Notes: generated by a model from the sequence alone, not told the origin. DNA of 64,000 nucleotides from Mycolicibacter hiberniae (GCF_010729485.1 NZ_AP022609.1:2914001-2978000); one strand, 5' to 3'; positions 52,076-60,710 are shown, counted from the first letter of the stretch. A program made the numbers and translations.

Positions 52076-52154
52076 GCCCTGCCCCTCCGCCCGCCGACTC
52101 TGCAGGCCTCGCAGTGATGACAGTATCGCCTCACCAGGAGCGGGCGCATTCGAT

Positions 52155-52166
52155 GACTTAAGTCAG
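52155..52166. promoter_or_regulatory. Perfect palindromic operator TGACTTAAGTCA (copy 2)
   Basis: The same 12-bp perfect palindrome as at 51437 stands 80 bp upstream of the TetR start. It lies in the gap between the TetR and the stop of the FadD3-like ligase. It probably mediates autoregulation. Confidence 0.7.
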
Positions 52167-52234
52167 CGGCTCCGAATCGTGCAGGGTCCCCGCGATCAGC
52201 CCCCGGATGTTGTTTCGGCACCGGCCACGACGTA

Positions 52235-53704
52235 TCACGCCCCGGCCGCGGCGGACCTCGCCTGCAACTGCTGCTTGTCCACCTTGCCGGTGGCGTTCAG
52301 CGGCAGCGCATCCACGAAGCGCACCGAGCGCGGCACCTTGAATCCGGCCATCCGCTCGCGACTCCAGGCGATCACATCCGCCTCATCGATCTGCGCACCC
52401 GCCGCCTTGACCACGAACGCCTTGCCCACTTGGCCGAGTCGCTCGTCGGGCACCCCGATCACCGCGGCGTGCGCGATCTCCGGATGCTCCAGCAGGAAGC
52501 CCTCGATCTCTGCCGGGTAGGCGTTGAAGCCACCGACGATGAACATGTCCTTCTTACGGCCGACGATGCGCAACCGCCCGGCGTCATCGAGCGTGCCGAT
52601 GTCGCCGGTGTGCAACCAGCCCGCTGCGTCGATAGCCTCGGCGGTCGCGGCGGGGTCGTCGAGGTAGCCGACCATCACGTTGTAGCCGCGCACCAGGACC
52701 TCTCCGGTTTCCGCGTCGCCGGCGATGCGGACCTCGATGTCGGCGCAGGCCTGGCCTGCCGTGGTCGCGATGTCCTCGAACGAGTCGCCGGGTCGCGACG
52801 CCGTCACCGTGCCGGCTTCGGTGAGCCCGTAACCGGTCATGATGGACCGGAACGGCAGTTCGCTGCGGATCCGGCGGATCAGGTCCACCGGGATGTCCGC
52901 GGCCCCGGTGACGGCGGCACGCAGCGACGACAGGTCTCGATTCCCACCCGCCTCCAGCAGCGACTGATACAGCGTCGGCGGACCGGGCAGCATGGTGATG
53001 CGTTCGGACTCAACGAGTTCCAGCACGGTCTCGGCGTCGAAGACCCGCACCGGCACCATGGTGGCTCCGCGGATGCACGCGGCGATGCAGCCCGCCTTGT
53101 AGCCGAAAGTGTGAAAGTAGGGATTGACCATCAGATACCGGTCGCCCTGCCGCAGATCGGCCAGATCGCACCATTCGGCATACAGGCGCAGGTTCTGCCG
53201 GTGGGTCATCATCACGCCCTTGGGCCGGCCCGTCGTGCCGGAGGTGAAGATGATGTCGGCGACATCGCTGCCGTCGACCGTGCGGTGCAGCGGTGATCCG
53301 TTGCTCAGGAAGTCCGAGTTCAGGTCGATCACCGGAACTCCGGTCGGTGCGCTGAAATCCACGCCGAGGAAGCCCTGCTCTGCCAGGACGAGCTTCGCGC
53401 CGCTGCGGCCGATGATGTCGTCGGCCTCGGCCTGCTTGAACCGGGTGCTGACCGGAACCAGCACCCCGCCCGCGGTGAGCAGCCCGAACGCCGCGATGAT
53501 CCACGCCGCCGAATTCGGCGCCCAGACCGCCACCCGATCACCCTTGGCGACGCCCGCCTCCGCGAATGCGCCTGCCGCGCAACGGACGCGGTCGGCCAAC
53601 TCGGCGAAACTCAGATGTGTCGAGCCGTCGACGATCGCCTCAGCGTCTCCAAAGCGATCGCCGACACTGAGGACCATCTCGGGAATGGTCTGCCAGCGCG
53701 GCAC
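52235..53704 (-). CDS. Acyl-CoA synthetase, FadD3-like
   Basis: This 489-residue AMP-binding ligase strongly resembles M. tuberculosis FadD3, which activates the last two-ring acid of steroid breakdown (HIP). Shared segments include IIFTSGTTGRPKGVMMTHRQ, DRYLMVNPYFHTFGYKAG, TMLPGPPTLYQSLLEAGG, MTGYGLTEAG and the C-terminal LNATGKVDKQQLQ with the catalytic Lys. The GTG at 53704 is 1 bp from the amidohydrolase stop (TAG), so the two form an operon. The other HIP-pathway genes (ipdAB, echA20) are not here, so the actual acid may be only HIP-like. Confidence 0.87.
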   Translation of the reverse strand: MPRWQTIPEMVLSVGDRFGDAEAIVDGSTHLSFAELADRVRCAAGAFAEAGVAKGDRVAVWAPNSAAWIIAAFGLLTAGGVLVPVSTRFKQAEADDIIGRSGAKLVLAEQGFLGVDFSAPTGVPVIDLNSDFLSNGSPLHRTVDGSDVADIIFTSGTTGRPKGVMMTHRQNLRLYAEWCDLADLRQGDRYLMVNPYFHTFGYKAGCIAACIRGATMVPVRVFDAETVLELVESERITMLPGPPTLYQSLLEAGGNRDLSSLRAAVTGAADIPVDLIRRIRSELPFRSIMTGYGLTEAGTVTASRPGDSFEDIATTAGQACADIEVRIAGDAETGEVLVRGYNVMVGYLDDPAATAEAIDAAGWLHTGDIGTLDDAGRLRIVGRKKDMFIVGGFNAYPAEIEGFLLEHPEIAHAAVIGVPDERLGQVGKAFVVKAAGAQIDEADVIAWSRERMAGFKVPRSVRFVDALPLNATGKVDKQQLQARSAAAGA

Positions 53705-53705
53705 C

Positions 53706-54896
53706 CTAGACGGTGACGAGCCGGCCGAGGTTTCCGCCCATGATCTTGGCCTGGTCCTCAAGAGGCAGATGCGACAGCGCGGTGATGTAGTGGGTCGGCT
53801 CCGCCAGGCCCTCCGGGTGCGGCCAGTCAGAACCGTAGAGCACCTGGTCCACGCCCACCAGGTTGATCAGGTCGTCGATGCCCTCCTCATAGAACGGGCT
53901 GACGTAGATCCGGTTCTTGATCTCCTCCATCGGGTTGCCGAGGAACGCCTCGGGCGCCTTCCGGTAGACCTCGGCCATGGAGTCCAACAGCGGGAACATC
54001 CACTTGGAGCCGGCTTCCACAATGCCGACCTTGAGCTTCGGGTGCCGGAACAGCGCACCGTGGATCACCCAGGAAGCGACCGCGTCCTGGATCGGACGCC
54101 ACTCGTTGAGGATGCCCATGGCGTTGGTCTGGAACGGCAGCATCTCTTCGACGGCGCCGTCCCATTCGGAGGTGTACCGGGAGTAGCCGCTGTCCGACGA
54201 GTGCATCCCGATGAAGACGTCGTATTCGACGCACTTCTCCCAGAAGGGGTCGAACTCGGGCAACGCGAACGAACGCGGGCCGCGGAAGCCGGGCACCGGA
54301 GCCGGCCGGATCAGGATGGCCCGGGCGCCGCGCTTGACCACCCACTCCAGCTCTTCGATGGCTTTCTCGACGATCGGAAGGGTGATGACCGGAGTGGTGA
54401 AGATGCGGTTCTGGTAGTTGAAGCCCCAGACCTCGTCCAGCCACTGATTCAGCGCGTGCACGATGACGTGGATGGCGACCGGGTCGTCGCGCAGCCGTTC
54501 CTCGATGAGACTGGCCAGCGTCGGAAACATCAGCGAGCGGTCGATGCCCAGCTCGTCCATCAGCTTCAGCCGGGGGGCGGGCTCGAAGAACGCCGGGATG
54601 GACTTCATCGGCTCGCCGAACAGCTCACGCTTGCTCTTGCCGTCGGGGTTGCCGTACTTGAAGTACTCCTCCCACGCACCCGGCTTGGCCACCACCGAGA
54701 ACGTCGGGTTGGGAATGTAATTACTGATCTGGCCGCGGATGGCGATCTTGGTGCGCCCATTGATCTCGACGTACTGAACGATGTCCTTGTATTCCTTGGG
54801 CAGGTACTTGGTCAGCGCTTCCGGCGGCTCGTAAAGGTGATTGTCCGCATCAAACAAGGGGAACGGTACGTCGACGCGATGTGACAGTTGACCCAT
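53706..54896 (-). CDS. Amidohydrolase-2 family metal-dependent hydrolase
   Basis: This 396-residue ACMSD-like TIM-barrel protein opens with FDADNHLYEPPEALTKYLP. It has VHALNQWLDEVWGF, IGMHSSDSGYSRY, VGIVEAGSKWMFPLLDS, and QVLYGSDWPHPEGLAEP with the conserved Asp. It closely parallels the paralogues at 16811 and 31060. AAGGAG lies before the ATG at 54896. It precedes the FadD3-like gene with 1-bp spacing. A GAGAAT/ATTCTC operator begins 22 bp upstream of the start. Reaction type is not clear. Confidence 0.86.
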   Translation of the reverse strand: MGQLSHRVDVPFPLFDADNHLYEPPEALTKYLPKEYKDIVQYVEINGRTKIAIRGQISNYIPNPTFSVVAKPGAWEEYFKYGNPDGKSKRELFGEPMKSIPAFFEPAPRLKLMDELGIDRSLMFPTLASLIEERLRDDPVAIHVIVHALNQWLDEVWGFNYQNRIFTTPVITLPIVEKAIEELEWVVKRGARAILIRPAPVPGFRGPRSFALPEFDPFWEKCVEYDVFIGMHSSDSGYSRYTSEWDGAVEEMLPFQTNAMGILNEWRPIQDAVASWVIHGALFRHPKLKVGIVEAGSKWMFPLLDSMAEVYRKAPEAFLGNPMEEIKNRIYVSPFYEEGIDDLINLVGVDQVLYGSDWPHPEGLAEPTHYITALSHLPLEDQAKIMGGNLGRLVTV

Positions 54897-54918
54897 GAAA
54901 TGCTCCTTTTCAGCTTAC

Positions 54919-54933
54919 GAGAATCATATTCTC
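54919..54933. promoter_or_regulatory. Candidate operator GAGAAT-CAT-ATTCTC
   Basis: A perfect 6-bp-arm palindrome with a 3-bp centre overlaps the stop of the upstream CoA ligase gene and lies just before the amidohydrolase-FadD3 operon. Related half-sites occur at 56564-56582. It is a plausible target of the TetR at 57346. Confidence 0.55.
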
Positions 54934-56548
54934 ATAGCGGTGTCGTTGCAACACGCTCGGCCAGCTGCTTGCGCACCAGGTACTTCTGCACCTTGCCGCT
55001 CGCGGTGCGAGGGAAGTCCTCGACCTCATGCAGATCCTCCGGCCACTTCTGCCGCGCCACCCCCATGCGCTCGAAGTGCTCCCGGACGTTCGCCATGGTC
55101 GGCAAGGCGTGCCCCGGCTTGACCCGCAGGACCGCGACCGCGCGCTCCCCCAGTCGCACATCCGGTACCGCCACCACGATCGCCTCGGCCACAGCCGGCA
55201 TGGCCAGCAGGACATCTTCGACCTCGACCGCACTGATGTTCTCGCCACCGCGGATGATCACGTCGGCCTTGCGGTCGGTGATGGTCAGATACCCGTCGGC
55301 GTCGAACACGCCGATGTCGCCGGTGTGATACCAGCCCTCGGCGTCGAACGCCGCCTCGGTCAGGGCATCGTCGGTGTAGCCCAGACACAGGTCCGGGCCG
55401 CGGCTCAAGATCTCGCCATCGGCAGCCAGCCGCACCTCGACGCCGGGACGGGCATCCCCGTCGGTGAACAGCCGTTTGTCCTCCGCCGCATTGGGGCGCG
55501 AACCGGTGATCGACGGGTGCTCGGTGCTGCCGTAGGAGCGGAACACGAAGATGCCCAGATCGGCCAGCCGGCGGGTGACCGCACCGGGCACCGTCGACCC
55601 GCCCAGGCCGACGTGGCGGATATGGCGCAGATGCGCGTCGGTGAAATCCGGATGGTCGAGCAGGCTGGTGACGAAGTACGGCGGACCGCCGCCGATCGAA
55701 ACCCCTTGCTCGGACATCAGCGCCAGCACCTTGGCCGGGTCCCAGACATCGGCAAGATCGATCGGCGCGCCGTCGAGCACCGGGATCAAAAACGCGCCGA
55801 CCATGCCGATGAAGTGTCCGACCGGGGTGGCGGTCAGCTGCCGCCCACGGTCTGCGGGGTAGTTGGCCAGCAACTGGCGCGTCTCGCAGCACAGCGTCTG
55901 GTGACTGTGGATGACCCCCTTGGGGTCACGGGTGGTCCCCGAGGTGAACGCGATCAGGGCCGGCCCCGCCGGGTCGGTGTCGAGCGTGCCCGCCATCGGC
56001 TCGTCGGCGAGCAGATCCTCGAAGTCGACGACGCTCGCGTCTCTCCCGCCCACCACGCTCGCATCGTTCCCGCCCACCACGCTCGCGTCTCTCCCGCCCA
56101 CCACCCCGACAATCGGGACGTCGGCGCACAGCTCGGGACGGAAGCACATCCGCCCGAACCGCTCGGCGGTGATGAACACCCGCGGGCGGCTGGCGGCCAG
56201 GATGTAGCTCAGCTCCCGGGGGCCGTAGAAGTGCACGACGGGCACCACCACCGCGCCCAGGAACGCCGCCGCCCAGAACGCCGCGGCGGCCTCCATCCAG
56301 TTGGGCAGCTGTAGCGCCACCACATCGCCCGGACCGACGCCGCGGGCCAGCAGCCCCGCCGCCAACCGACGGGCGACGAGCTCCACATCGCCGAAACTCC
56401 CCCGCCATGGCCGCACCGCCGAATGCACCTCGAACCCGGTGTCCGGGTTGCCCGCCAGCCCCGCGGAGAGCAGGTCACCAAGGGTTTCGCGGGTCCACCA
56501 CCCCTGCTCTTCGTAGCGCTGAACCAGCTCGGCGGGAATCTTTCGCAT
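54932..56548 (-). CDS. AMP-dependent CoA ligase (cyclohexanecarboxylate/FadD type)
   Basis: This 538-residue adenylate-forming ligase has IAFTSGTTRDPKGVIHSHQT, FRSYGSTEHPSITG, WYHTGDIGVFDADGYLTITDRK, RGGENISAVEVEDVLL, and RTASGKVQKYLV with the catalytic Lys. The N-terminus (PAELVQRYEEQGWWTRETLGDLL) resembles ligases acting on alicyclic acids such as cyclohexanecarboxylate. It contains an odd in-frame triple repeat of eight residues (VVGGRDAS type, 56031-56102) in the N-terminal domain. The start may be ATG 56548 or ATG 56572; the latter lies within the operator at 56564. It is divergent from a crotonase gene. Confidence 0.85.
   Translation of the reverse strand: MRKIPAELVQRYEEQGWWTRETLGDLLSAGLAGNPDTGFEVHSAVRPWRGSFGDVELVARRLAAGLLARGVGPGDVVALQLPNWMEAAAAFWAAAFLGAVVVPVVHFYGPRELSYILAASRPRVFITAERFGRMCFRPELCADVPIVGVVGGRDASVVGGNDASVVGGRDASVVDFEDLLADEPMAGTLDTDPAGPALIAFTSGTTRDPKGVIHSHQTLCCETRQLLANYPADRGRQLTATPVGHFIGMVGAFLIPVLDGAPIDLADVWDPAKVLALMSEQGVSIGGGPPYFVTSLLDHPDFTDAHLRHIRHVGLGGSTVPGAVTRRLADLGIFVFRSYGSTEHPSITGSRPNAAEDKRLFTDGDARPGVEVRLAADGEILSRGPDLCLGYTDDALTEAAFDAEGWYHTGDIGVFDADGYLTITDRKADVIIRGGENISAVEVEDVLLAMPAVAEAIVVAVPDVRLGERAVAVLRVKPGHALPTMANVREHFERMGVARQKWPEDLHEVEDFPRTASGKVQKYLVRKQLAERVATTPL
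56031..56102 (-). repeat. Three 24-bp in-frame tandem repeats inside the CoA ligase
   Basis: Three consecutive 24-bp units (56031, 56055, 56079) encode VVGGRDAS, VVGGNDAS and VVGGRDAS-like octapeptides. Units 1 and 3 are identical; unit 2 differs at four bases. The repeat adds a surface loop between VPIVG and the DFEDLL segment and keeps the frame open. It probably arose by recent slippage. Confidence 0.85.
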
Positions 56549-56563
56549 AGCGCCCGTGATGAT

Positions 56564-56582
56564 ATTCTCCATTTTTGAGAAT
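56564..56582. promoter_or_regulatory. Candidate operator ATTCTC-N7-GAGAAT in a divergent promoter
   Basis: ATTCTC and GAGAAT form an inverted pair separated by 7 bp. Just right of it, GAGAAT followed by GCC and AATATC is a weaker copy of the 15-bp form seen at 54919. The site lies between the CoA ligase and crotonase starts, and one possible ligase ATG falls within it. It would allow shared control of both genes, probably by the nearby TetR. Confidence 0.5.
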
Positions 56583-56605
56583 GCCAATATCTTGAGCGGA
56601 GAGCC

Positions 56606-57349
56606 ATGGGTCACGACTGTCCGGATGACCTGGACGTGCAGCTGGAGGACGGCCTGGCCGTCATCACCATCGACCGGCCACAGGCCCGCAACGCGATCGC
56701 GCCCCAGACCATGGAGCAGCTCGACCGGGCGCTGGACAAAGTCGCCGGGGCGCAGGCACTGGTGATCACCGGCGGTGGCGATCGCGCCTTCGTCTCCGGC
56801 GGTGACCTCAAACAGCTCGCCGCTCTGCGCACCGAGGCCGAAGCCGCGGCCATGGCGTGGCGGATGCGCACCCTGTGCGATCGGATCGCGGCGTTTCCGG
56901 CGCCGGTGATCGCCGCACTGAACGGCCACGCGCTGGGCGGCGGCGCCGAAGTCGCGGTCGCCGCAGACATCCGTATCGCGGCCGCGGACATCAAGATCGC
57001 GTTCAATCAGGTGTCATTGGCGATCATGCCGGCCTGGGGCGGCGCCGAGCGACTGGGCGCGCTGGTCGGACGCAGTCAGGCATTGCTGCTGGCCGGAACC
57101 GGAACCGTGCTCGAGGCCGCGGCCGCCGAACGGATCGGCCTGATCAACCGGGTGGTACCCCGCGACTCCTTCGACGCCGAATGGCGCGCCCTGGCCCGGT
57201 CATTGGCGAACCCCTCGGCCGGTGAGATCAAGCGGGTGCTCGGCGGGGCGTCGGCGGACGAGGCGGTGGGCGCCTTCGCCCGGCTGTGGGTAGCCGATGA
57301 GCACTGGGAAGCCGCAGATCGTCTCCAACAGGGCAGAAAACAGCGCTAA
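56606..57349 (+). CDS. Enoyl-CoA hydratase family protein (crotonase)
   Basis: This 247-residue crotonase has LAVITIDRPQARNAIAPQTM, DRAFVSGGDLKQLAAL and LNGHALGGGAEVAVAAD, with one catalytic Glu (AEVAV). The second site reads LAIMPAWGGAERLG, with a Glu further on. It looks like a working hydratase or isomerase. GGAGAG precedes the ATG at 56606. It is divergent from the CoA ligase and likely acts on that ligase's product after dehydrogenation. It ends in a 4-bp overlap with the convergent TetR gene. Confidence 0.87.
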   Translation: MGHDCPDDLDVQLEDGLAVITIDRPQARNAIAPQTMEQLDRALDKVAGAQALVITGGGDRAFVSGGDLKQLAALRTEAEAAAMAWRMRTLCDRIAAFPAPVIAALNGHALGGGAEVAVAADIRIAAADIKIAFNQVSLAIMPAWGGAERLGALVGRSQALLLAGTGTVLEAAAAERIGLINRVVPRDSFDAEWRALARSLANPSAGEIKRVLGGASADEAVGAFARLWVADEHWEAADRLQQGRKQR

Positions 57350-57999
57350 TGGCCGATGCGACCCGAGGCCGGCCCGCCGCCGAAGGGCTGCGTCTCTGGC
57401 GGCGGATCACCCTCGAGCCGGGTCAGCCAACGCTCGACGAACTCGACGGTCTCGGCATGACCGAGGGTCATACCCAATGCCTCGTGCTCGATGATCAGCA
57501 TCCGCGAGGCGCTGGTCATCAGCACCATCAGCACCGTCGGCGGGAACTCCACGTCATCGATGCCGTACCGCTCCAGCAGTCCGGCGACGGCCGCGACCTG
57601 TTCGGCGCGCAGCCGTTCGGCATACGAGGCGATCTCGCTCCGCAGGGCCGCACGCTCGTTGGCGACAGTGATGAACTGCATGGTCAGCGCCGTCCACGCC
57701 GGATCGGTGTTGAATCGCCACAGCGCCCACAGCGGCTGCGGCGACGCCAACGCCGCCGCCTGCTCAGCCAACCCCTGATCGCCGCGCCGGCGGAACATCT
57801 CCAGGAACAGATCGTCCATCGTGCGGAAGTAATAGTGCACGAGCTGGTGCTTGAGCCCGGCCCGCTCGGCGACGCGACGCGAGCTGACGGCGCCGGCACC
57901 GGCGGTCAGCAGAAGCTCTTCGGCGGCGTCGAGCAACAGGGTTCGGTTTTTCGCGTCCGGGGCCCCAATTCTGCGCTGTCCCTTACCCGATTCGGACAT
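57346..57999 (-). CDS. TetR-family regulator
   Basis: This 217-residue regulator has an N-terminal helix-turn-helix (AVSSRRVAERAGLKHQLVHYYFRTMDDLF) with the HYYF recognition-helix ending typical of TetR, and a helical ligand domain. It is convergent with the crotonase and divergent from the P450 at 58136. The two GAGAAT/ATTCTC sites at 54.9 and 56.6 kb are its probable targets, controlling the ligase, amidohydrolase and crotonase. The 136-bp gap to the P450 gene shows no clear copy of that motif. Ligand unknown. Confidence 0.87.
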   Translation of the reverse strand: MSESGKGQRRIGAPDAKNRTLLLDAAEELLLTAGAGAVSSRRVAERAGLKHQLVHYYFRTMDDLFLEMFRRRGDQGLAEQAAALASPQPLWALWRFNTDPAWTALTMQFITVANERAALRSEIASYAERLRAEQVAAVAGLLERYGIDDVEFPPTVLMVLMTSASRMLIIEHEALGMTLGHAETVEFVERWLTRLEGDPPPETQPFGGGPASGRIGH

Positions 58000-58135
58000 C
58001 CCGTTCGCTCCGCATCATCGTCGGCACCGTTACACCCACGGCGGCCATCGTAGTGCCGCCGCAACCCTTGACCCCCAACTCCGCCCATGCTAAGCAGGTG
58101 CACAGCAGCTGTCAGCCCGTTCTGCAGAGAGGTCC

Positions 58136-59437
58136 ATGTTGACTGACTTCGCCACGATCGATTTCTTCACCGATCAGTCTCTGGTGCCCGATCCCCACCC
58201 GTACTTCGATTACCTGCGGGCCCAGAATCCGGTCACCCCACTGGGGGTGTACGACGTGGTCGCGGTGACCGGTCACGAAGAGGCCAACGAGATCTATCGC
58301 GACTCCGACACCTATTCCAACCTGGTCGCGGTCGGCGGGCCGTTCCCGCCCCTGCCGTTCACCCCCGAGGGCGACGACATCAGCGAGCAGATCGAGGCGC
58401 ATCGCCATCTGATGCCGATGACCGAGCACATGGTCACCATGGACCCGCCGATGCACACCAAAGCCCGGTCGCTGCTGAGCCGGCTGCTCACGCCCAAGCG
58501 GCTCAAGGAGAACCAGGACTTCATGTGGCAGCTGGCCGACCGCCAGCTCAACTACTTCATCGACAGCGGCACCTGCGAATTCCTCACCTCCTATGCCCGG
58601 CCGTTCGCCCTGCTGGTGGTCGCCGACCTGCTCGGCGTGCCCGACGAGGACCGGCCGGCGTTCCAGCAGGTGCTCGGCGCACCGCAGCCCGGTGCCCGCA
58701 TCGGATCGCTGGACCACGAAGAACTGGCCCACGACCCCCTGGCCTGGCTGGACGACAAGTTCAGCCGCTACCTGCGCGACCGGCGGGAGAGCCCGCGCGG
58801 CGACGTGCTGACCGACCTGGCCACCGCCACCTACGAGGACGGCTCGATTCCCGAGATCGCCGACGTGGTCAAGAGCGCCACATTCCTGTTCGGCGCCGGC
58901 CAGGAGACCACCACCAAGCTGCTCAGTGCCGCACTGCGGTTCATGGCCGAGGACCCGTCGCTGGTCGAGCAGCTGCGCAGTGACCGCAGCAAGATCCCGA
59001 ACTTCCTCGAGGAGACCCTGCGCCTGGAGAGCCCGGTCAAGACCGACCCCCGGCTGGTGCGCAAGACCACCACCCTGGGTGGCGTCGAACTCAAAGCCGG
59101 CACCGTGGTGGTGATGTTCCCCGGCGCGGTCAACCGCGACCCGCGCAAGTTCGAGAACCCGCACGAACTGCGCATCGACCGGCCCAATGTGCGCGAGCAC
59201 CTGGCATTCGCCCGGGGCAGCCACACCTGTCCGGGCTCACCGTTGGCACGTGCCGAGAGCCGCATCTCGCTGGAGCGAATCCTGGACCGCATGACCGACA
59301 TCCGGCTCGATGAGGCCCAGCACGGCCCGGCCGGAGATCGCCGGTTCACCTTCGAACCGACTTTCATCCTGCGTGGCCTGACCGAACTGCACCTGGAATT
59401 CACCCCGGTAGCCGCACCTGTCAGCGCCGGCCTGTGA
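58136..59437 (+). CDS. Cytochrome P450
   Basis: This 433-residue P450 has the haem loop AFARGSHTCPGSPLARAE with ligand Cys365, the I-helix FGAGQETTTKLL (A-G-Q-E-T-T) and the K-helix EETLRLESP. The PGSPLARAE ending of the haem loop, instead of LG, sets it apart from the other three P450s in the window. It is co-directional with a second P450 gene 34 bp downstream and an SDR, so the three probably form one operon for hydroxylation followed by alcohol oxidation. Electron-transfer partners are not visible nearby. Confidence 0.9.
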   Translation: MLTDFATIDFFTDQSLVPDPHPYFDYLRAQNPVTPLGVYDVVAVTGHEEANEIYRDSDTYSNLVAVGGPFPPLPFTPEGDDISEQIEAHRHLMPMTEHMVTMDPPMHTKARSLLSRLLTPKRLKENQDFMWQLADRQLNYFIDSGTCEFLTSYARPFALLVVADLLGVPDEDRPAFQQVLGAPQPGARIGSLDHEELAHDPLAWLDDKFSRYLRDRRESPRGDVLTDLATATYEDGSIPEIADVVKSATFLFGAGQETTTKLLSAALRFMAEDPSLVEQLRSDRSKIPNFLEETLRLESPVKTDPRLVRKTTTLGGVELKAGTVVVMFPGAVNRDPRKFENPHELRIDRPNVREHLAFARGSHTCPGSPLARAESRISLERILDRMTDIRLDEAQHGPAGDRRFTFEPTFILRGLTELHLEFTPVAAPVSAGL

Positions 59438-59471
59438 ACCGCTGCCCTGCCGAGACGAGGGACGCATAGCC

Positions 59472-60674
59472 ATGACGGTGACCACCACTGAGGACGTCCG
59501 CTACGACCCCTATGACGTCGACCTCAACAATGACCCGTATCCGATGTTTCGCCGGCTTCGCGAAGAGGCGCCGCTTTACTACAACGCCGAGCACGACTTC
59601 TACGCGCTGACCCGGTTCGACGACGTCAACAAGGCGCTCGTCGATCACCAGACCTTCAGCTCGGCGCGCGGCGCGATTCTCGAGCTGATCAAGGCCAACA
59701 CCCCCATCCCCCCGGGTCTGATCCTCTTCGAGGATCCGCCGGTACACGACATCCATCGCAAACTGCTGGCCCGGATGTTCACGCCGCGCAAGATCGCCGA
59801 ACTCGAGTCCAAGATCCGCGAATACTGCGCCCGGTGTCTTGATCCGCTGATCGGAACCGGAAGCCTGGACTTCGTCGCCGACCTGGGCGCGCAGATGCCC
59901 ATGCGGGTCATCGGCATGCTGGTGGGCATCCCCGAGGCGGACCAGGAGATCATTCGGGACCGCTCGAACGACAACATGCGCACCGAGGCCGGAAAGCCGA
60001 TGAGCATCGCCTCGGACGGGTTCGACGACGGCTCGATCTTCGCCGACTACCTCGACTGGCGTGTGAAGCATCCGTCCGACGACATCATGACGGAGTTGCT
60101 CAATGTCGAGTTCACCGACGAATCCGGCACCACCCGGCGGCTCTCGCGTGACGAGTTGCTGATGTACGTGATGCTGGTGGCCGGGGCCGGAAACGAGACC
60201 ACCACCCGGCTGATCGGCTGGACCGGCAAGGTGCTGGCCGAGCATCCCGATCAGCGCCGCGACCTGGTACAGAACCCGGCGCTGATCCCGCAGGCCATCG
60301 AAGAACTGCTGCGCTTCGAAGCGCCGGCGCCGCACGTCGCCCGCTACGTCACCCGCGATGTGCAGTACTACGGCCAGACCGTGCCGGAAGGCGCCGTGAT
60401 GATGATGCTGATCGGGGCGGCCAACCGCGACCATCGCCGCTTCGCCCCCGACGGCGATGTCTTCGACATCCACCGCGAAGCCCGCCAGCACCTGACGTTC
60501 AGCGTGGGCGCGCATTACTGCCTGGGTGCCGCACTGGCGCGGCTGGAAGGGCGTATCGCGCTGGAGGAGGTGCTCAAGCGCTTTCCCGAGTGGGACGTCG
60601 ACCTCACCAAGGCCGCACTGTCACCGACGTCCACGGTCCGCGGCTGGGAGTCCATGCCGGCACAAATCAGATGA
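59472..60674 (+). CDS. Cytochrome P450
   Basis: This 400-residue P450 has the haem loop TFSVGAHYCLGAALARLEG with ligand Cys350, the I-helix VAGAGNETTTRLIG and the K-helix EELLRFEAP. The AGNETT form matches many mycobacterial lipid P450s. It is 36 bp upstream of a mycofactocin-type SDR, an arrangement that suggests hydroxylation by the P450 and oxidation of the new alcohol by the nicotinoprotein SDR. No specific CYP family number can be given safely. Confidence 0.9.
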   Translation: MTVTTTEDVRYDPYDVDLNNDPYPMFRRLREEAPLYYNAEHDFYALTRFDDVNKALVDHQTFSSARGAILELIKANTPIPPGLILFEDPPVHDIHRKLLARMFTPRKIAELESKIREYCARCLDPLIGTGSLDFVADLGAQMPMRVIGMLVGIPEADQEIIRDRSNDNMRTEAGKPMSIASDGFDDGSIFADYLDWRVKHPSDDIMTELLNVEFTDESGTTRRLSRDELLMYVMLVAGAGNETTTRLIGWTGKVLAEHPDQRRDLVQNPALIPQAIEELLRFEAPAPHVARYVTRDVQYYGQTVPEGAVMMMLIGAANRDHRRFAPDGDVFDIHREARQHLTFSVGAHYCLGAALARLEGRIALEEVLKRFPEWDVDLTKAALSPTSTVRGWESMPAQIR

Positions 60675-60710
60675 ATCCACTTCTACAAGTTACGAATTGA
60701 GGTTAATGCC

